Below the pieces are notes generated by a model that saw nothing but the letters and a program-made list of their open reading frames with translations, did no database searches and was not told the origin of the DNA. From assembly GCA_017991315.1 (NCBI GenBank), contig JAGOQS010000002.1:248001-312000 (forward strand): a DNA stretch of 64,000 bases, read 5' to 3'. The DNA comes from Ferrovibrio sp. (GTDB lineage Bacteria; Pseudomonadota; Alphaproteobacteria; Ferrovibrionales; Ferrovibrionaceae). The position numbers and the translations under genes were made by a program. Shown piece by piece: positions 20,552-29,620 of this stretch; within the stretch, counting starts at the first letter, position 1, and each line of letters opens with the position of its first letter.

Positions 20552-21468
20552 GCCGCACTCCCAGCGACCGCAGCCGCCTGCTGGTTGGGCCGCACGCCGA
20601 GGATATGGCAGATGGCATAGGTCAGGTCGGCGCGGTTCAGCGTGTAGAAATGGAATTCGTCGATGCCGGCGGCCTGCAGGCGGCGGCATTGCTCGGCGGC
20701 GATATGCGCCGCCACCATGCGGCGGGTCTCGGCATCATCGTCCAGGCCATCGAACATATCGGCCAGCCAGGCCGGCACGGAAGCGCCGCAGGCCGCCGAG
20801 AAACGCACCACCTGGCGGAAATTCGTCACCGGCAGGATGCCCGGCACGATCGGCACACTGATGCCGGCGGAACGGGCGCGGTCGAGGAAGCGCAGGAAAG
20901 TCTCGGTATCGAAGAAATACTGCGACACCAGGCGCGTGGCGCCGGCATCCACCTTGCGCTTCAGGTAATCCAGTTCCAGGCGCGGCGCGGTGCCATCGGG
21001 ATGGCCTTCCGGGTAGCAGCCGACGCTGATCTCGAAATCCGCCACCTTGCGCAGGCCGGCCACCAGATCGGTGGAATTGGCATAGCCCTGGGGATGCGCG
21101 GTGAAGCCTTTGGAGCCTTCCGGCGGATCGCCACGCAGTGCCACGATATGCTTGATGCCCGCCGCCCAGTAATGCTGCGCCACCTCGTTCACCTCGTCGC
21201 GCGAGGCGCCGACGCAGGTGAGATGCGCCGCCGGCTTGAGATGGGTTTCCTGGCGGATGCGCACCACGGTGGCGTGCGTCCGTTCGCGGGTGGAACCGCC
21301 GGCGCCGTAGGTGACCGAGACGAAGCGCGGATTGAGCGGCGCCAGCCGGGTCACGCTGCGCCACAGGCTCTCTTCCATCTCCGGCGTCTTCGGCGGGAAG
21401 AATTCGAACGATACCTTGAGCGGGCCGGTGCGGCGGGCGGAGGCGGCGATGGCGTCAAGCTGGATCAT
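20548..21468 (-). CDS. metF: methylenetetrahydrofolate reductase
   Basis: A 306-residue FAD-dependent reductase that makes 5-methyltetrahydrofolate, the methyl donor for MetH. Family segments are [14 protein letters not shown] near the N-terminus, [32 protein letters not shown], and [16 protein letters not shown] with the flavin and folate contacts. The chosen start at 21468 (MIQLDAIA) overlaps the stop of the upstream regulator-methyltransferase gene by 4 bases. Gene order regulator, metF, metH1, metH2 with overlaps throughout makes one operon dedicated to methionine regeneration. Confidence 0.95.
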   Translation of the reverse strand: MIQLDAIAASARRTGPLKVSFEFFPPKTPEMEESLWRSVTRLAPLNPRFVSVTYGAGGSTRERTHATVVRIRQETHLKPAAHLTCVGASRDEVNEVAQHYWAAGIKHIVALRGDPPEGSKGFTAHPQGYANSTDLVAGLRKVADFEISVGCYPEGHPDGTAPRLELDYLKRKVDAGATRLVSQYFFDTETFLRFLDRARSAGISVPIVPGILPVTNFRQVVRFSAACGASVPAWLADMFDGLDDDAETRRMVAAHIAAEQCRRLQAAGIDEFHFYTLNRADLTYAICHILGVRPNQQAAAVAGSAA

Positions 21469-22457
21469 GCGGCGACTATCTTCTTCACGGGTGAAAGTGT
21501 GGCACTGGCGCGGCGGGTGGCGCGCCAGACATGCACGGTGAGCGGCTGGCCCGGCAGGGCGATCGGCTGGCCCGGCTCCAGCCCGGCGGCGATGCACCAT
21601 TGCCGCACTTCGGCATCGGAGAAGCCAAGGCGGCGATGGGCATGGTCCTTGCGCAGGAATTCCAGGTCATGCGGCGCGAAATCCACCACGATGAGCTGCC
21701 CGCCCGGACGCAGCACGCGGGCGGCCTCGGTGATCGCCTTGGCCGGCTCGTCGGCATAATGCAGCACCTGATGTACGATGGCAGCATCGAAGCTCTGCGC
21801 CGGCAGCGGCAGGTTATACATATCGGCCTGGCGCACCTGGGCATTGCGGATGCCGGCGCGCTCCAAGTTGGTGCGCGCCACGGCCAGCATTTCGCGACTC
21901 AGGTCGACGCCGATGGCGCGCTCGAAATGCGGCGCCAGCACTTCCAGCAGCCGGCCGGTGCCGGTGCCGATATCCAGCAGATCGGCCACCTTGTGCCCGG
22001 CGATCAGGCTGGCCACCGCCGTTTCCACCTGCTGCTCGTCGACATAGAGCGAGCGAATCTGCGACCAACGCGGGGCATTGTCGCGGAAATAGGCTTCCGC
22101 CGCATCGGCGCGGGCCCGCTTCACCGCCAGCAGCCGCTCGGCATCGCGCGACAGCGTGGCGTCGCCGGACGGCAGCAAAGCCGTCACCGCCCGCACCAGC
22201 GGGGCGCCGCTGAGACGCTCGCCGACGCGGTAGAAGGCCCAGGTGCCTTCCGGTACCCGCTCCAGCAAGCCGGCCTCGCAGAGCAGCTTGAGATGGCGGG
22301 AAACCCGTGGCTGGCTCTGGCCCAGAATCTGGGTCAGTTCCGTCACCGTCAGTTCCGCCTGGCCGCACAAAGCCAGCAGCCGCAACCGGGTTGGCTCGGC
22401 GGCGGCGCGCAAAGCGGCCATAAGGGTATCGAGGTTCAGGCTGACTTCGGCGTTCAT
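21465..22457 (-). CDS. ArsR-family regulator fused to SAM-dependent methyltransferase
   Basis: A 330-residue two-domain protein. Residues about 8-85 form an ArsR-type winged helix (AAEPTRLRLLALCGQAELTV, then GQSQPRVSRHLKLLCEAGLL); the usual metal-binding Cys pair of ArsR is absent. Residues about 140-320 form a class I methyltransferase with motif I DLLDIGTGTGRLLEV and motif II/III regions. As first gene of the metF-metH operon it is probably its regulator, with the methyltransferase fold sensing SAM or SAH. This is inferred from the SahR-type ArsR regulators known for methionine genes. A palindrome lies just upstream. Confidence 0.88.
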   Translation of the reverse strand: MNAEVSLNLDTLMAALRAAAEPTRLRLLALCGQAELTVTELTQILGQSQPRVSRHLKLLCEAGLLERVPEGTWAFYRVGERLSGAPLVRAVTALLPSGDATLSRDAERLLAVKRARADAAEAYFRDNAPRWSQIRSLYVDEQQVETAVASLIAGHKVADLLDIGTGTGRLLEVLAPHFERAIGVDLSREMLAVARTNLERAGIRNAQVRQADMYNLPLPAQSFDAAIVHQVLHYADEPAKAITEAARVLRPGGQLIVVDFAPHDLEFLRKDHAHRRLGFSDAEVRQWCIAAGLEPGQPIALPGQPLTVHVWRATRRASATLSPVKKIVAA

Positions 22458-22469
22458 GATGAGTGATAC

Positions 22470-22485
22470 ATAAACATATCTTTAT
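22470..22485 (-). promoter_or_regulatory. candidate operator of the methionine operon
   Basis: ATAAACATATCTTTAT is a 16-bp near-perfect palindrome (14 of 16 positions symmetrical). It lies 12 bases upstream of the start codon of the ArsR-methyltransferase gene in an AT-rich stretch. Its place over the expected promoter or ribosome-binding region fits autorepression. Confidence 0.6.
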
Positions 22486-22636
22486 ATTTTTGTATAGGGT
22501 TTTGTGTGGAAACGTGCCTGCCGCCACGAAAATGACATCCCAGGGGGGTTTGGATATGCCATAGCGATGCATTATAAACGGGCGGTCGACTTCTGAATCG
22601 CCCCGAAAGACCTTTCCAGATAGGACTTTAACGACG

Positions 22637-23284
22637 ATGTCGCGCCTGCTTGCCCTGCCCCGTCTTTCTGCCGCTCCTACCCTGCGGGTCCGGCCAATGC
22701 TTGCCGCCTTCGTGTTGCTGGCCGGCCTGAGCTTCGCCAATCCGCAGGCTGGCCGCGCCGCCGAAGCCGATGCCTTCATCCGCACCGTCGGCAGCGAGAC
22801 CCTGGAAGTGCTGGCCGCCCGCTCCGCCGATACCGCCAAGCGCGAGGCGCTGGTGCGCGACCTGCTGGAAAAGCATCTCGATCTCGAAGGCGTCAGCCGC
22901 TTCTGCCTCGGCCGCTATGGCCGCCAGCTCAGCGACGGCCAGGCCAAGGAATATGACGGCCTGTTCGTGGATTACATGGTGAAGGTCTATTCCGGCCTGC
23001 TGGCCCAGTATGACGGCCAGACGCTCAGCGTGCAGGACGGCGTCAACCGCGACAATGAAGCGACCCAGATCGTGCTGTCGCAGATCAACCGCAAGAGCGG
23101 CCCGCCGATCCGCGTTGAGTGGAAAGTGATCAACAAAGGCGGCGTGCCGAAGGTCACCGACGTGATCATCGAAGGCGTCAGCATGGCCTTCACGCAGCGT
23201 CAGCAGTTCGAATCGGTGCTGCAGAACAACGGCGGCAAGATGGACGCCCTGTTCACGGCGATGCGCCGCCAGATCAGCCGCTAA
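22637..23284 (+). CDS. MlaC/Ttg2D family phospholipid-binding ABC protein
   Basis: A 215-residue exported protein. A signal peptide is visible (AAFVLLAGLSFANPQAGRAA, about 22-43). Translation may start at 22637 or at the in-frame ATG at 22697; the second gives a more usual signal length. The mature part is a MlaC/Tol_tol_Ttg2 domain: DLEGVSRFCLGRYGRQLSD, then VQDGVNRDNEATQIV, and VIIEGVSMAFTQRQQFESVL. MlaC shuttles phospholipids between the outer-membrane MlaA complex and the inner-membrane MlaFEDB ABC system. The partner genes are not in this window. Confidence 0.88.
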   Translation: MSRLLALPRLSAAPTLRVRPMLAAFVLLAGLSFANPQAGRAAEADAFIRTVGSETLEVLAARSADTAKREALVRDLLEKHLDLEGVSRFCLGRYGRQLSDGQAKEYDGLFVDYMVKVYSGLLAQYDGQTLSVQDGVNRDNEATQIVLSQINRKSGPPIRVEWKVINKGGVPKVTDVIIEGVSMAFTQRQQFESVLQNNGGKMDALFTAMRRQISR

Positions 23285-23300
23285 AAACTAGAGAAGAAAC

Positions 23301-24020
23301 TCAGCCGGCATTAGCCGGCTGAGCGGTCAGTTCCAGGGCATAGCCGGCGGAACGGACGGTGCGGATCACATCATCCTCGCCTTCGCCGTTCAGCGCCTTG
23401 CGCAGGCGGCGGATATGCACGTCGACAGTGCGCTGTTCGACATAGATGTCACGGCCCCAGACTGAATCCAGCAACTGATCGCGGCTCAGCACGCGGCCGG
23501 GATGCTCCAGGAAAAAGCGCAACAGGCGGAACTCGGTCGGCCCAAGATGCACTTCGCGGCCGTTGCGCGTCACCTTATGAGTGGCGATATCCATCACCAG
23601 GCCGCCATAGGTCAGCACTTCCTCGGCCAAAGCCGGTCGGATGCGGCGCAGCACGGCGCGGATCCGCGCCAGCAATTCGCTGGGGCTGAACGGCTTGGCG
23701 ATGTAGTCATCGGCGCCGGCATCCAGGCCGCGCACCCGGTCGGCTTCCTCGCCGCGCGCCGTCAGCATGATGATCGGCACGTTGCGGGCATTGGGATCGC
23801 GGCGCAGCTGGCGGCAGACTTCCAGGCCGGACAGCCTGGGCAGCATCCAGTCGAGCAGGATCAGGTCAGGCATATGCTCCGCAACCCGCAGCAGTGCCTG
23901 CTCGCCATCCACAGCCTCATCGACGATGTAGTTCTCTTTCTCGAGGTTGTAGCGCAGCAAAGCCAGCAGCGCCGCCTCATCCTCGATAACCAGAACCCGC
24001 GGCTTCACGGCCACGCCCAT
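23301..24020 (-). CDS. phoB: phosphate regulon response regulator PhoB
   Basis: A 239-residue OmpR-class regulator. The receiver domain (about 8-122) has the phospho-acceptor Asp in LILLDWMLPRLSG and the conserved Lys in YIAKPF. The C-terminal winged-helix domain (about 135-230) contains VHLGPTEFRLLRFFLEHPGRV and the DNA-contact segment VYVHIRRLRK-like VDVHIRRLRKAL. When phosphorylated by PhoR it binds Pho boxes such as those upstream of pstS. It is the last gene of the pst-phoU-phoB series; GGGAG precedes its start at 24020. Confidence 0.96.
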   Translation of the reverse strand: MGVAVKPRVLVIEDEAALLALLRYNLEKENYIVDEAVDGEQALLRVAEHMPDLILLDWMLPRLSGLEVCRQLRRDPNARNVPIIMLTARGEEADRVRGLDAGADDYIAKPFSPSELLARIRAVLRRIRPALAEEVLTYGGLVMDIATHKVTRNGREVHLGPTEFRLLRFFLEHPGRVLSRDQLLDSVWGRDIYVEQRTVDVHIRRLRKALNGEGEDDVIRTVRSAGYALELTAQPANAG

Positions 24021-24021
24021 G

Positions 24022-24741
24022 TTACTCTCCCGCCTTGTCAACCACCGCGAAACTGGTCTGATCGCCCTTCGGGCGCTCATCCTTCAGCATCTCGCCCTTC
24101 ACCGCGTAATGGATCAGCTCGGCGATATTGGTGGTATGATCGCCAATGCGCTCGATATTCTTGGCTATGAACAGCAGATGCGTGCAGGCCGTGATCGAGC
24201 GCGGGTCTTCCATCATGTAGGTCAGCAACTCGCGGAACAGGCTGTTGTACATGTCGTCGACTTCCTCGTCGCGCAGCCAGACCGCATCGGCCTTGGCGGC
24301 ATCGTCCGAGATATAGGCATCCAGCGTGTCCTTGATCATGGACTGCACCATCGCAGCCATGCGCGGCACCACGCTGACCGGGCGCACGATCGGCGACTGG
24401 TTCAGCACCATAGAACGCTTGGCGACATTCTTGGCGTAGTCGCCGATGCGCTCGAGTTCCGAGGAGATGCGCAAAGCCGAGACGATGATGCGCAGGTCGA
24501 TGGCCATCGGCTGGCGCAAAGCCAGCAGATTGATGGCGAATTCATCAAGCTGGGTGCGCAGCGCGTCGATCTTGGCATCGGCCTTCACCACATCGGCGGC
24601 AAGGTCTGAGTCGCGCTTGGCAACGGCATTGACCGCTGCGGCAAGCTGCGATTCCGCCAGGCCGCCCATCTGCACAACGAGCGTGCCGAGCTTTTTCAGG
24701 TCCTGATCGTAGGCCTTTACGGTATGGCTGGCATTGGTCAT
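24022..24741 (-). CDS. phoU: phosphate signalling protein PhoU
   Basis: A 239-residue all-helical protein with two tandem PhoU repeats (about 15-105 and 120-210). Both carry the metal-binding type motifs: ISSELERIGDYAKNVAKR in the first and IAKNIERIGDHTTNIAE in the second. PhoU connects the Pst transporter with PhoR and keeps the Pho regulon off when phosphate is plentiful. AGAGGATCCG precedes the ATG. It is followed directly by phoB and preceded by pstB, the canonical order. Confidence 0.96.
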   Translation of the reverse strand: MTNASHTVKAYDQDLKKLGTLVVQMGGLAESQLAAAVNAVAKRDSDLAADVVKADAKIDALRTQLDEFAINLLALRQPMAIDLRIIVSALRISSELERIGDYAKNVAKRSMVLNQSPIVRPVSVVPRMAAMVQSMIKDTLDAYISDDAAKADAVWLRDEEVDDMYNSLFRELLTYMMEDPRSITACTHLLFIAKNIERIGDHTTNIAELIHYAVKGEMLKDERPKGDQTSFAVVDKAGE

Positions 24742-24767
24742 CGGATCCTCTTTTCCCTAAACTGGCC

Positions 24768-25547
24768 TCAGCCGAAACGGCCCGTGATATAGCCTTGCGT
24801 GCGTTCGTCGCTCGGATTGGTGAAGATCGTCTTGGTATCGCCCGATTCCACCAGGATACCGAGATGGAAGAAGGCGGTCCGCTGCGACACGCGGGCAGCC
24901 TGCTGCATCGAGTGGGTGACGATGACGATGGTATAGTTCTGGCGCAGTTCGTCGATCAGTTCTTCGATATGCGCGGTGGCAATCGGGTCGAGCGCCGAGC
25001 AGGGCTCATCCATCAGGATCACTTCCGGTGACACCGCCAGCGCGCGGGCGATGCAGAGGCGCTGCTGCTGGCCGCCCGAGAGGCCGGTGCCGGCTTCCGC
25101 CAGGCGGTCGCCAACTTCCTTCCACAGGCCGGCCTGCTTCAGGCTCTTCTCGACGATCAGGTCGAGTTCGTCCTTGTTCTCGGCCAGGCCGTGGATGCGC
25201 GGACCGTAGGCGACGTTTTCGTAGATCGACTTCGGGAACGGGTTCGGCTTTTGGAACACCATGCCGACGCGGGCGCGGAGCTGCACCACGTCCACCTTGG
25301 CATCATAGATATCCAGGGTATCGAGCTTGATGTCGCCTTCGACGCGGCAGCCGCGCACGGTGTCGTTCATGCGGTTCAGCGACCGCAGGAAAGTGGACTT
25401 GCCGCAGCCCGACGGGCCGATCAGCGCAGTGACGGCATTGGCTTCGATATCGAGATCGATTTCCTTGAGCGCCTGCTTCTCGCCATAGAAGACGTTGACC
25501 TTGCGGGCCGCCATCTTCACATCGTGGGCGTGTTGACCATTCTGCAT
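24768..25547 (-). CDS. pstB: phosphate ABC transporter ATP-binding protein PstB
   Basis: A 259-residue ATPase of the high-affinity phosphate importer. Walker A is [12 protein letters not shown] (about 41-52), followed by the PstB-specific LNRMND. The signature is [15 protein letters not shown] and Walker B is [13 protein letters not shown]. The switch His lies in [16 protein letters not shown]. It drives transport through PstA and PstC. Length and sequence are standard for the family. Confidence 0.97.
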   Translation of the reverse strand: MQNGQHAHDVKMAARKVNVFYGEKQALKEIDLDIEANAVTALIGPSGCGKSTFLRSLNRMNDTVRGCRVEGDIKLDTLDIYDAKVDVVQLRARVGMVFQKPNPFPKSIYENVAYGPRIHGLAENKDELDLIVEKSLKQAGLWKEVGDRLAEAGTGLSGGQQQRLCIARALAVSPEVILMDEPCSALDPIATAHIEELIDELRQNYTIVIVTHSMQQAARVSQRTAFFHLGILVESGDTKTIFTNPSDERTQGYITGRFG

Positions 25548-25604
25548 GGGAGACTTTCCTGGACCTAGGTTTGTTACCAGTGGAGGGCGTTACCAGCGAG
25601 GCTT

Positions 25605-26933
25605 CTACCAGCGGCGCTCGAACTTCTTGCGCAGCAGGATGGCAGCGAGGTTCATCAGCAGCAGGAAGACCAGCAGCACGATAATCGCGGCCGAAGTCTT
25701 CTCGACGAAGCCACGTTCGGCACTATCCGCCCACATGAAAATCTGCACCGGCAGCACGGTGGCGGCATCCACCGGCGTGGCGGGGATATCGACGATGAAG
25801 GCGACCATGCCGATCATCAGCAGCGGCGCGGTCTCGCCCAGCGCATGCGCCATGGCGATGATGGTGCCGGTAAGGATGCCGGGCATCGCCAGCGGCAGCA
25901 CATGATGCAGCACCGCCTGCAGTGGCGAAGCACCAAGGCCGAGAGCGGCCTGGCGGATCGAGGGCGGCACGGCGCGCAAAGCGGCGCGCGCCGCGATAAT
26001 GATCACCGGCAGGCTCATCAGCGCCAGCACCAGGCCGCCGATCAGCGGCGCCGAGCGCGGCATGCCGAAGAAACCGATGAACACCGCGAGGCCGAGCAGA
26101 CCATAGACGATCGACGGCACGGCAGCGAGGTTGTTGATGTTGACCTCGATAATCTCGGTCCAGCGGTTCTTTGGCGCGAATTCCTCGAGATAGATCGCTG
26201 CCATGATGCCGAGCGGGAAAGCCACGATCAGCGTCACCAGCAGGGTGTAGAAGGAACCGACCACGCCGCCCCACACGCCGACCAGTTCCGGTTCGCGGCT
26301 ATCGGCCGCGGTGAAGAAGCGCTTGTTGAATTGCAGTTCCAGATCGCCGGTCGCCTTCAGCGCCTCGATCCACTGCACCTGGGCATCCTTGATCTTGCGC
26401 TCGCCCTCGGCAGCCTTGGTATCCACCTGGCCCTTCACGAACATGTCGACGTCGGAGGACAGCGGCAACCAAACCTTGCGGGTGGTGCCGATGATGCTGG
26501 GATCGGCCACCACCATGCGGCCAAGCTGCGCTTCGGCACCGGCGCTGATCATGCCCTGAAGCTGGCGGCGCTGGGTGCGGCTCTGCGCCTCGGGGAAACG
26601 GTTCTGCAGCGAAGCCAGGATCAAGCTGCCGTAATTGCCCTGCATCAGCTTGCGCGGATCGGTGGTGCCGGCCGGCGCAATCTGGTCCGGCGTGAACTGG
26701 ATCTCAAGCTGCACATGGCCCTGGCGGAAAGCCGTGAAGCCGTTGCTCAGGATGGTGAACAGCAGGATCGCCAGTGCGGCGAGCGAGAAGATGATGGCGC
26801 ACAGACCGATCATCCTGAAGCGGCGCTCGGCAGCGTAGCGGGCCTTCAACCGCTTGGTCGCGGCTTCGGTCATATGCAGACCGGTGCCGTCAGCCTGGCG
26901 CATTGCAGCGTTCTCCACGGCCATATCAGTCAT
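25605..26933 (-). CDS. pstA: phosphate ABC transporter permease PstA
   Basis: A 442-residue permease, much longer than the roughly 300 residues of E. coli PstA. After a first helix (about 40-62) comes a periplasmic segment of about 150 residues, then the five-to-six-helix BPD_transp_1 core (starting SFYTLLVTLIVAFPLGIMAA). Such an inserted domain (DUF3333 type) is known in alphaproteobacterial PstA. The start at 26933 overlaps the pstC stop by 8 bases; an in-frame ATG at 26924 is an alternative. It pairs with PstC to form the phosphate channel. Confidence 0.93.
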   Translation of the reverse strand: MTDMAVENAAMRQADGTGLHMTEAATKRLKARYAAERRFRMIGLCAIIFSLAALAILLFTILSNGFTAFRQGHVQLEIQFTPDQIAPAGTTDPRKLMQGNYGSLILASLQNRFPEAQSRTQRRQLQGMISAGAEAQLGRMVVADPSIIGTTRKVWLPLSSDVDMFVKGQVDTKAAEGERKIKDAQVQWIEALKATGDLELQFNKRFFTAADSREPELVGVWGGVVGSFYTLLVTLIVAFPLGIMAAIYLEEFAPKNRWTEIIEVNINNLAAVPSIVYGLLGLAVFIGFFGMPRSAPLIGGLVLALMSLPVIIIAARAALRAVPPSIRQAALGLGASPLQAVLHHVLPLAMPGILTGTIIAMAHALGETAPLLMIGMVAFIVDIPATPVDAATVLPVQIFMWADSAERGFVEKTSAAIIVLLVFLLLMNLAAILLRKKFERRW

Positions 26934-28308
26934 ATTGCTCTCGATATTTCTTGACGATGCGAAGCGCCGCGATGTTGAGCGACAGGGTGACAATGAACAG
27001 CACCAGCCCGAGTGCGAAGGCGGCCAGTGTCTTCGGGCTGTCGAATTCCTGGTCGCCGACCAGCAGGGCGGCGATATGCACGGTAACGGTGCTCACCGCC
27101 GCCAGCGGGTTGGCGGTGATATTGGCGGCAAGGCCGGCGGCCATCACCACGATCATGGTTTCGCCCAGCGCGCGGCTGAAGGCGAGGATCACGGAGGCCG
27201 CGATGCCGGGCAAGGCAGCCGGCAGGATGACGCGCTTGATGGTCTCCGACTTGGTCGCGCCAAGGCCGTAGGAACCATCGCGCAGGCTCTGCGGCACGGC
27301 GTTGATCACGTCGTCCGACAGCGAGGAGACGAAGGGAATGATCATGATGCCCATCACCAGGCCGGCGGCGAGCGCGGATTGCGACGCCACTTGCAGGCCG
27401 ATGCTTTCGCCGATGCGCTGCACGAAGGGCGCCACGGTCAGCGCGGCAAAAAAGCCGTAGACCACGGTGGGAATGCCGGCCAGCACTTCCAGCGCCGGCT
27501 TGACCCAGGCGCGCATACTCTGCGGCGCATATTCCGCCATGTAGACGGCGCTCATCAGGCCGATCGGCACCGCCACCAGCATGGCGATCAGCGCGATCAG
27601 CAGCGTACCGGCAAACAGCGGCACCGCGCCGAAGGCACCCGAGGAGCCGACCTGATCGGCGCGGATCGCCATCTGCGGCGACCAGGTGAGGCCGAACAGG
27701 AATTCAAAGGCGTTGACCTTGGCGAAGAAACGGGCCGCCTCGAAGACCAGCGACAGCACGATGCCGACAGTGGTGAACACGGCCAGCGTGGAGGCCGCGA
27801 TCAGCAGCCAGTTGGCGACGCGCTCGACCTGGTTGCGGGCGCGGAATTCGGGATTGATATGGCGCAGGCCGATGATCATGCCGCCGATCATCAGGCAGAG
27901 GCTGAGCACCCAGAGCGCGGCATCGCCGGTCTGGCGCAGGCTGATGTAATGCTCTGCAATCGGACGCAACAGCGGATCGGCGCTATCCATCGGCACCAGG
28001 CCATAGGCGATGTTGCGCACATTCGACATGGTGAGCGAAAGCTGGTCAGCGCGCTGGCCGGCGAGTTCCGGCGGCAACGCCGCCTGCACCAGCAAGCGCA
28101 CCACCGCGTCCTCGGCGGCGATCCAGGAAAGGAAGAGAATGGCGGCCGGCAGGCCGCACCAGATAACGACATGCCAGCCATAGAAAGTCGGCAGGCTGTG
28201 CAGGTTACTGCCGCGTCCCCCCGCGCCAGCCAGCGCCCGGCGCCGCCCCAGCATATAGCCAAGAATGGTCAGAACCAGCAGGACCGCGAACAAGAACGAT
28301 ATCGACAT
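26926..28308 (-). CDS. pstC: phosphate ABC transporter permease PstC
   Basis: A 460-residue permease, longer than E. coli PstC (about 320). An N-terminal helix is followed by a second helix near residue 45, a periplasmic stretch (about 70-150) and further helices. The BPD_transp_1 core is at about 235-450, beginning LFAGTLLIALIAMLVAVPIGL and containing the coupling loop NAVPQSLRDGSYGLGATKSETI. It follows pstS after an 85-base gap containing a strong hairpin, and overlaps pstA at its end. Confidence 0.94.
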   Translation of the reverse strand: MSISFLFAVLLVLTILGYMLGRRRALAGAGGRGSNLHSLPTFYGWHVVIWCGLPAAILFLSWIAAEDAVVRLLVQAALPPELAGQRADQLSLTMSNVRNIAYGLVPMDSADPLLRPIAEHYISLRQTGDAALWVLSLCLMIGGMIIGLRHINPEFRARNQVERVANWLLIAASTLAVFTTVGIVLSLVFEAARFFAKVNAFEFLFGLTWSPQMAIRADQVGSSGAFGAVPLFAGTLLIALIAMLVAVPIGLMSAVYMAEYAPQSMRAWVKPALEVLAGIPTVVYGFFAALTVAPFVQRIGESIGLQVASQSALAAGLVMGIMIIPFVSSLSDDVINAVPQSLRDGSYGLGATKSETIKRVILPAALPGIAASVILAFSRALGETMIVVMAAGLAANITANPLAAVSTVTVHIAALLVGDQEFDSPKTLAAFALGLVLFIVTLSLNIAALRIVKKYREQYD

Positions 28309-28352
28309 GGGCCCCCCAGCGGCACCAGCAAACGGGAAACGCTTTTACTTGG

Positions 28353-28384
28353 GAAAAGCCGGCGGCCGGTCGCCCGGCCGCCGG
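28353..28384 (-). terminator. attenuator-like hairpin between pstS and pstC
   Basis: Perfect 11-bp arms at 28359-28369 and 28374-28384 (CCGGCGGCCGG/CCGGCCGCCGG) with a 4-base loop are followed on the minus strand by CTTTTCCC. It is a partial intrinsic terminator or 3' stabilising structure. It would leave pstS mRNA more abundant than pstCAB, as is usual for binding proteins. Confidence 0.65.
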
Positions 28385-28393
28385 TACTTGGAA

Positions 28394-29437
28394 TTACATC
28401 GCCAGGTTGGTCAGACCCAGAACCTGCGAGCGCACGGTGTCGATCTCAGGCTTCGGCATCGCCACGAGGCCCTTCTTCTCGAGGTAGCCATTGGCAGCCA
28501 TGGAGCGGTCGCTGACATACTCGGCCAGGAATTCCTTCATGCCCGGCACGACGCCGATATGGGCCTTCTTGATGTAGACGAACAGCGGACGCGAGACCGG
28601 GTACTTGCCCGACGAGATGGTCTCGAACTCGGCTTCGACGCCGTCGACGGCCACGTCCTGCAGCTTGTCGCCATTCTCTTCAAGGAAGGAATAGCCGAAC
28701 ACGCCCATCAGGCCGGTGGCGCCGGAGGCCAGACGCTGAACGATCAGGTTGTCGTTCTCGCCGGCTTCGATGAAGGCACCGTCTTCACGGATCTTGGCGC
28801 AGGCAGTGGCCTTGGCCTTGGCATCCGCAATGGCGTTCACTTCCGGGAACTTCTTGCAGCCCTGGTCCATCACCAGTTCGACGAAGCTGTCGCGGGTGCC
28901 CGAGGTCGGCGGCGGCCCCATCACTTCGATCTTCCAATCCGGCAGGCTGGCATTGATCTGCTTCCAGGTCTTGTAGGGGTTCGGCGCGAGTTGGCCGTTC
29001 ACCGGCACCTGGGCGGCGAGCGCGAGCCAGATTTCCTCACGCTTCAGGCTGATCTTGTTGCCGCCCTTCTTCATGGCGACCGCAATGCCGTCGAAGCCGA
29101 CCTTCATCTCGACGATGTCCTTCACGCCGTTGGCGGCGCACTGCTCGAACTCCGCCTTGGTCATGCGGCGCGAGGCATTGGTCATGTCGGGATGCTGGGT
29201 GCCGACGCCGGCACAGAACAGCTTCATGCCGCCGCCGGTGCCGGTGCTTTCCACGATCGGCGCCTTGAAGCCGCCGGACTGCGAGAAGCGCTCGGCCACG
29301 GTGGTGGTGAAGGGATAGACGGTCGACGAGCCGACGATGCGGATCTGGTCGCGGGCAGCCTGGGCGGAAGCCTGGCCAGCCAGGCCGAGCGACGCCGCGG
29401 AAGCGATCGCTGCGAGGAGGAGAGTCTGCTTGATCAC
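28394..29437 (-). CDS. pstS: phosphate-binding protein PstS
   Basis: A 347-residue periplasmic phosphate-binding protein. The start is GTG at 29437, giving VIKQTLLLAAIASAASLGLA as signal peptide with cleavage after QASA; AGAGG lies about 7 bases upstream. The phosphate-binding loop GSSTVYPFTTTVAERF and the segment VESTGTGGGMKLFC are conserved, as is GVGTQHPDMTNASRRM. It captures phosphate for PstCAB. A Pho-box array 109 bases upstream shows that transcription from here is PhoB-controlled. Confidence 0.95.
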   Translation of the reverse strand: MIKQTLLLAAIASAASLGLAGQASAQAARDQIRIVGSSTVYPFTTTVAERFSQSGGFKAPIVESTGTGGGMKLFCAGVGTQHPDMTNASRRMTKAEFEQCAANGVKDIVEMKVGFDGIAVAMKKGGNKISLKREEIWLALAAQVPVNGQLAPNPYKTWKQINASLPDWKIEVMGPPPTSGTRDSFVELVMDQGCKKFPEVNAIADAKAKATACAKIREDGAFIEAGENDNLIVQRLASGATGLMGVFGYSFLEENGDKLQDVAVDGVEAEFETISSGKYPVSRPLFVYIKKAHIGVVPGMKEFLAEYVSDRSMAANGYLEKKGLVAMPKPEIDTVRSQVLGLTNLAM

Positions 29438-29545
29438 GATGGAACCTCTCAGTGTGCATGGCACGATGCCGGGCACCGCGCCTCTCTTGCCAGCGCCCCG
29501 GGCCGCATTGCCCGATTGGCTGACGGCGCGGACCCTAGCGAGGGG

Positions 29546-29585
29546 CAGTGACATAGATGTGACTCTATTGTTTCAGGCGTATGAC
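29546..29585 (-). promoter_or_regulatory. tandem Pho boxes upstream of pstS
   Basis: Read on the minus strand, four 7-mers recur with an exact 11-base period: GTCATAC, GAAACAA, GTCACAT and GTCACTG, separated by 4 bases each. This is the geometry of PhoB binding sites (7-bp direct repeats spaced by 4). The last pair is the best match. The array lies between phoR and pstS, so the pst operon has its own PhoB-activated promoter. Confidence 0.75.
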
Positions 29586-29620
29586 AATCGCCGACGGCTT
29601 ATTCAAAGGAATAGAAAAAT

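Noticed and set aside
22458-22636. SAM or cobalamin riboswitch upstream of the methionine operon
   Set aside because: The leader is too short (about 180 bases shared with a divergent gene) and no conserved riboswitch core was seen; a protein operator is the better reading.
26854-28515. Long plus-strand open frame opposite pstC
   Set aside because: Antisense shadow; composition is Arg/His/Gln-rich and the minus-strand PstC is unmistakable.
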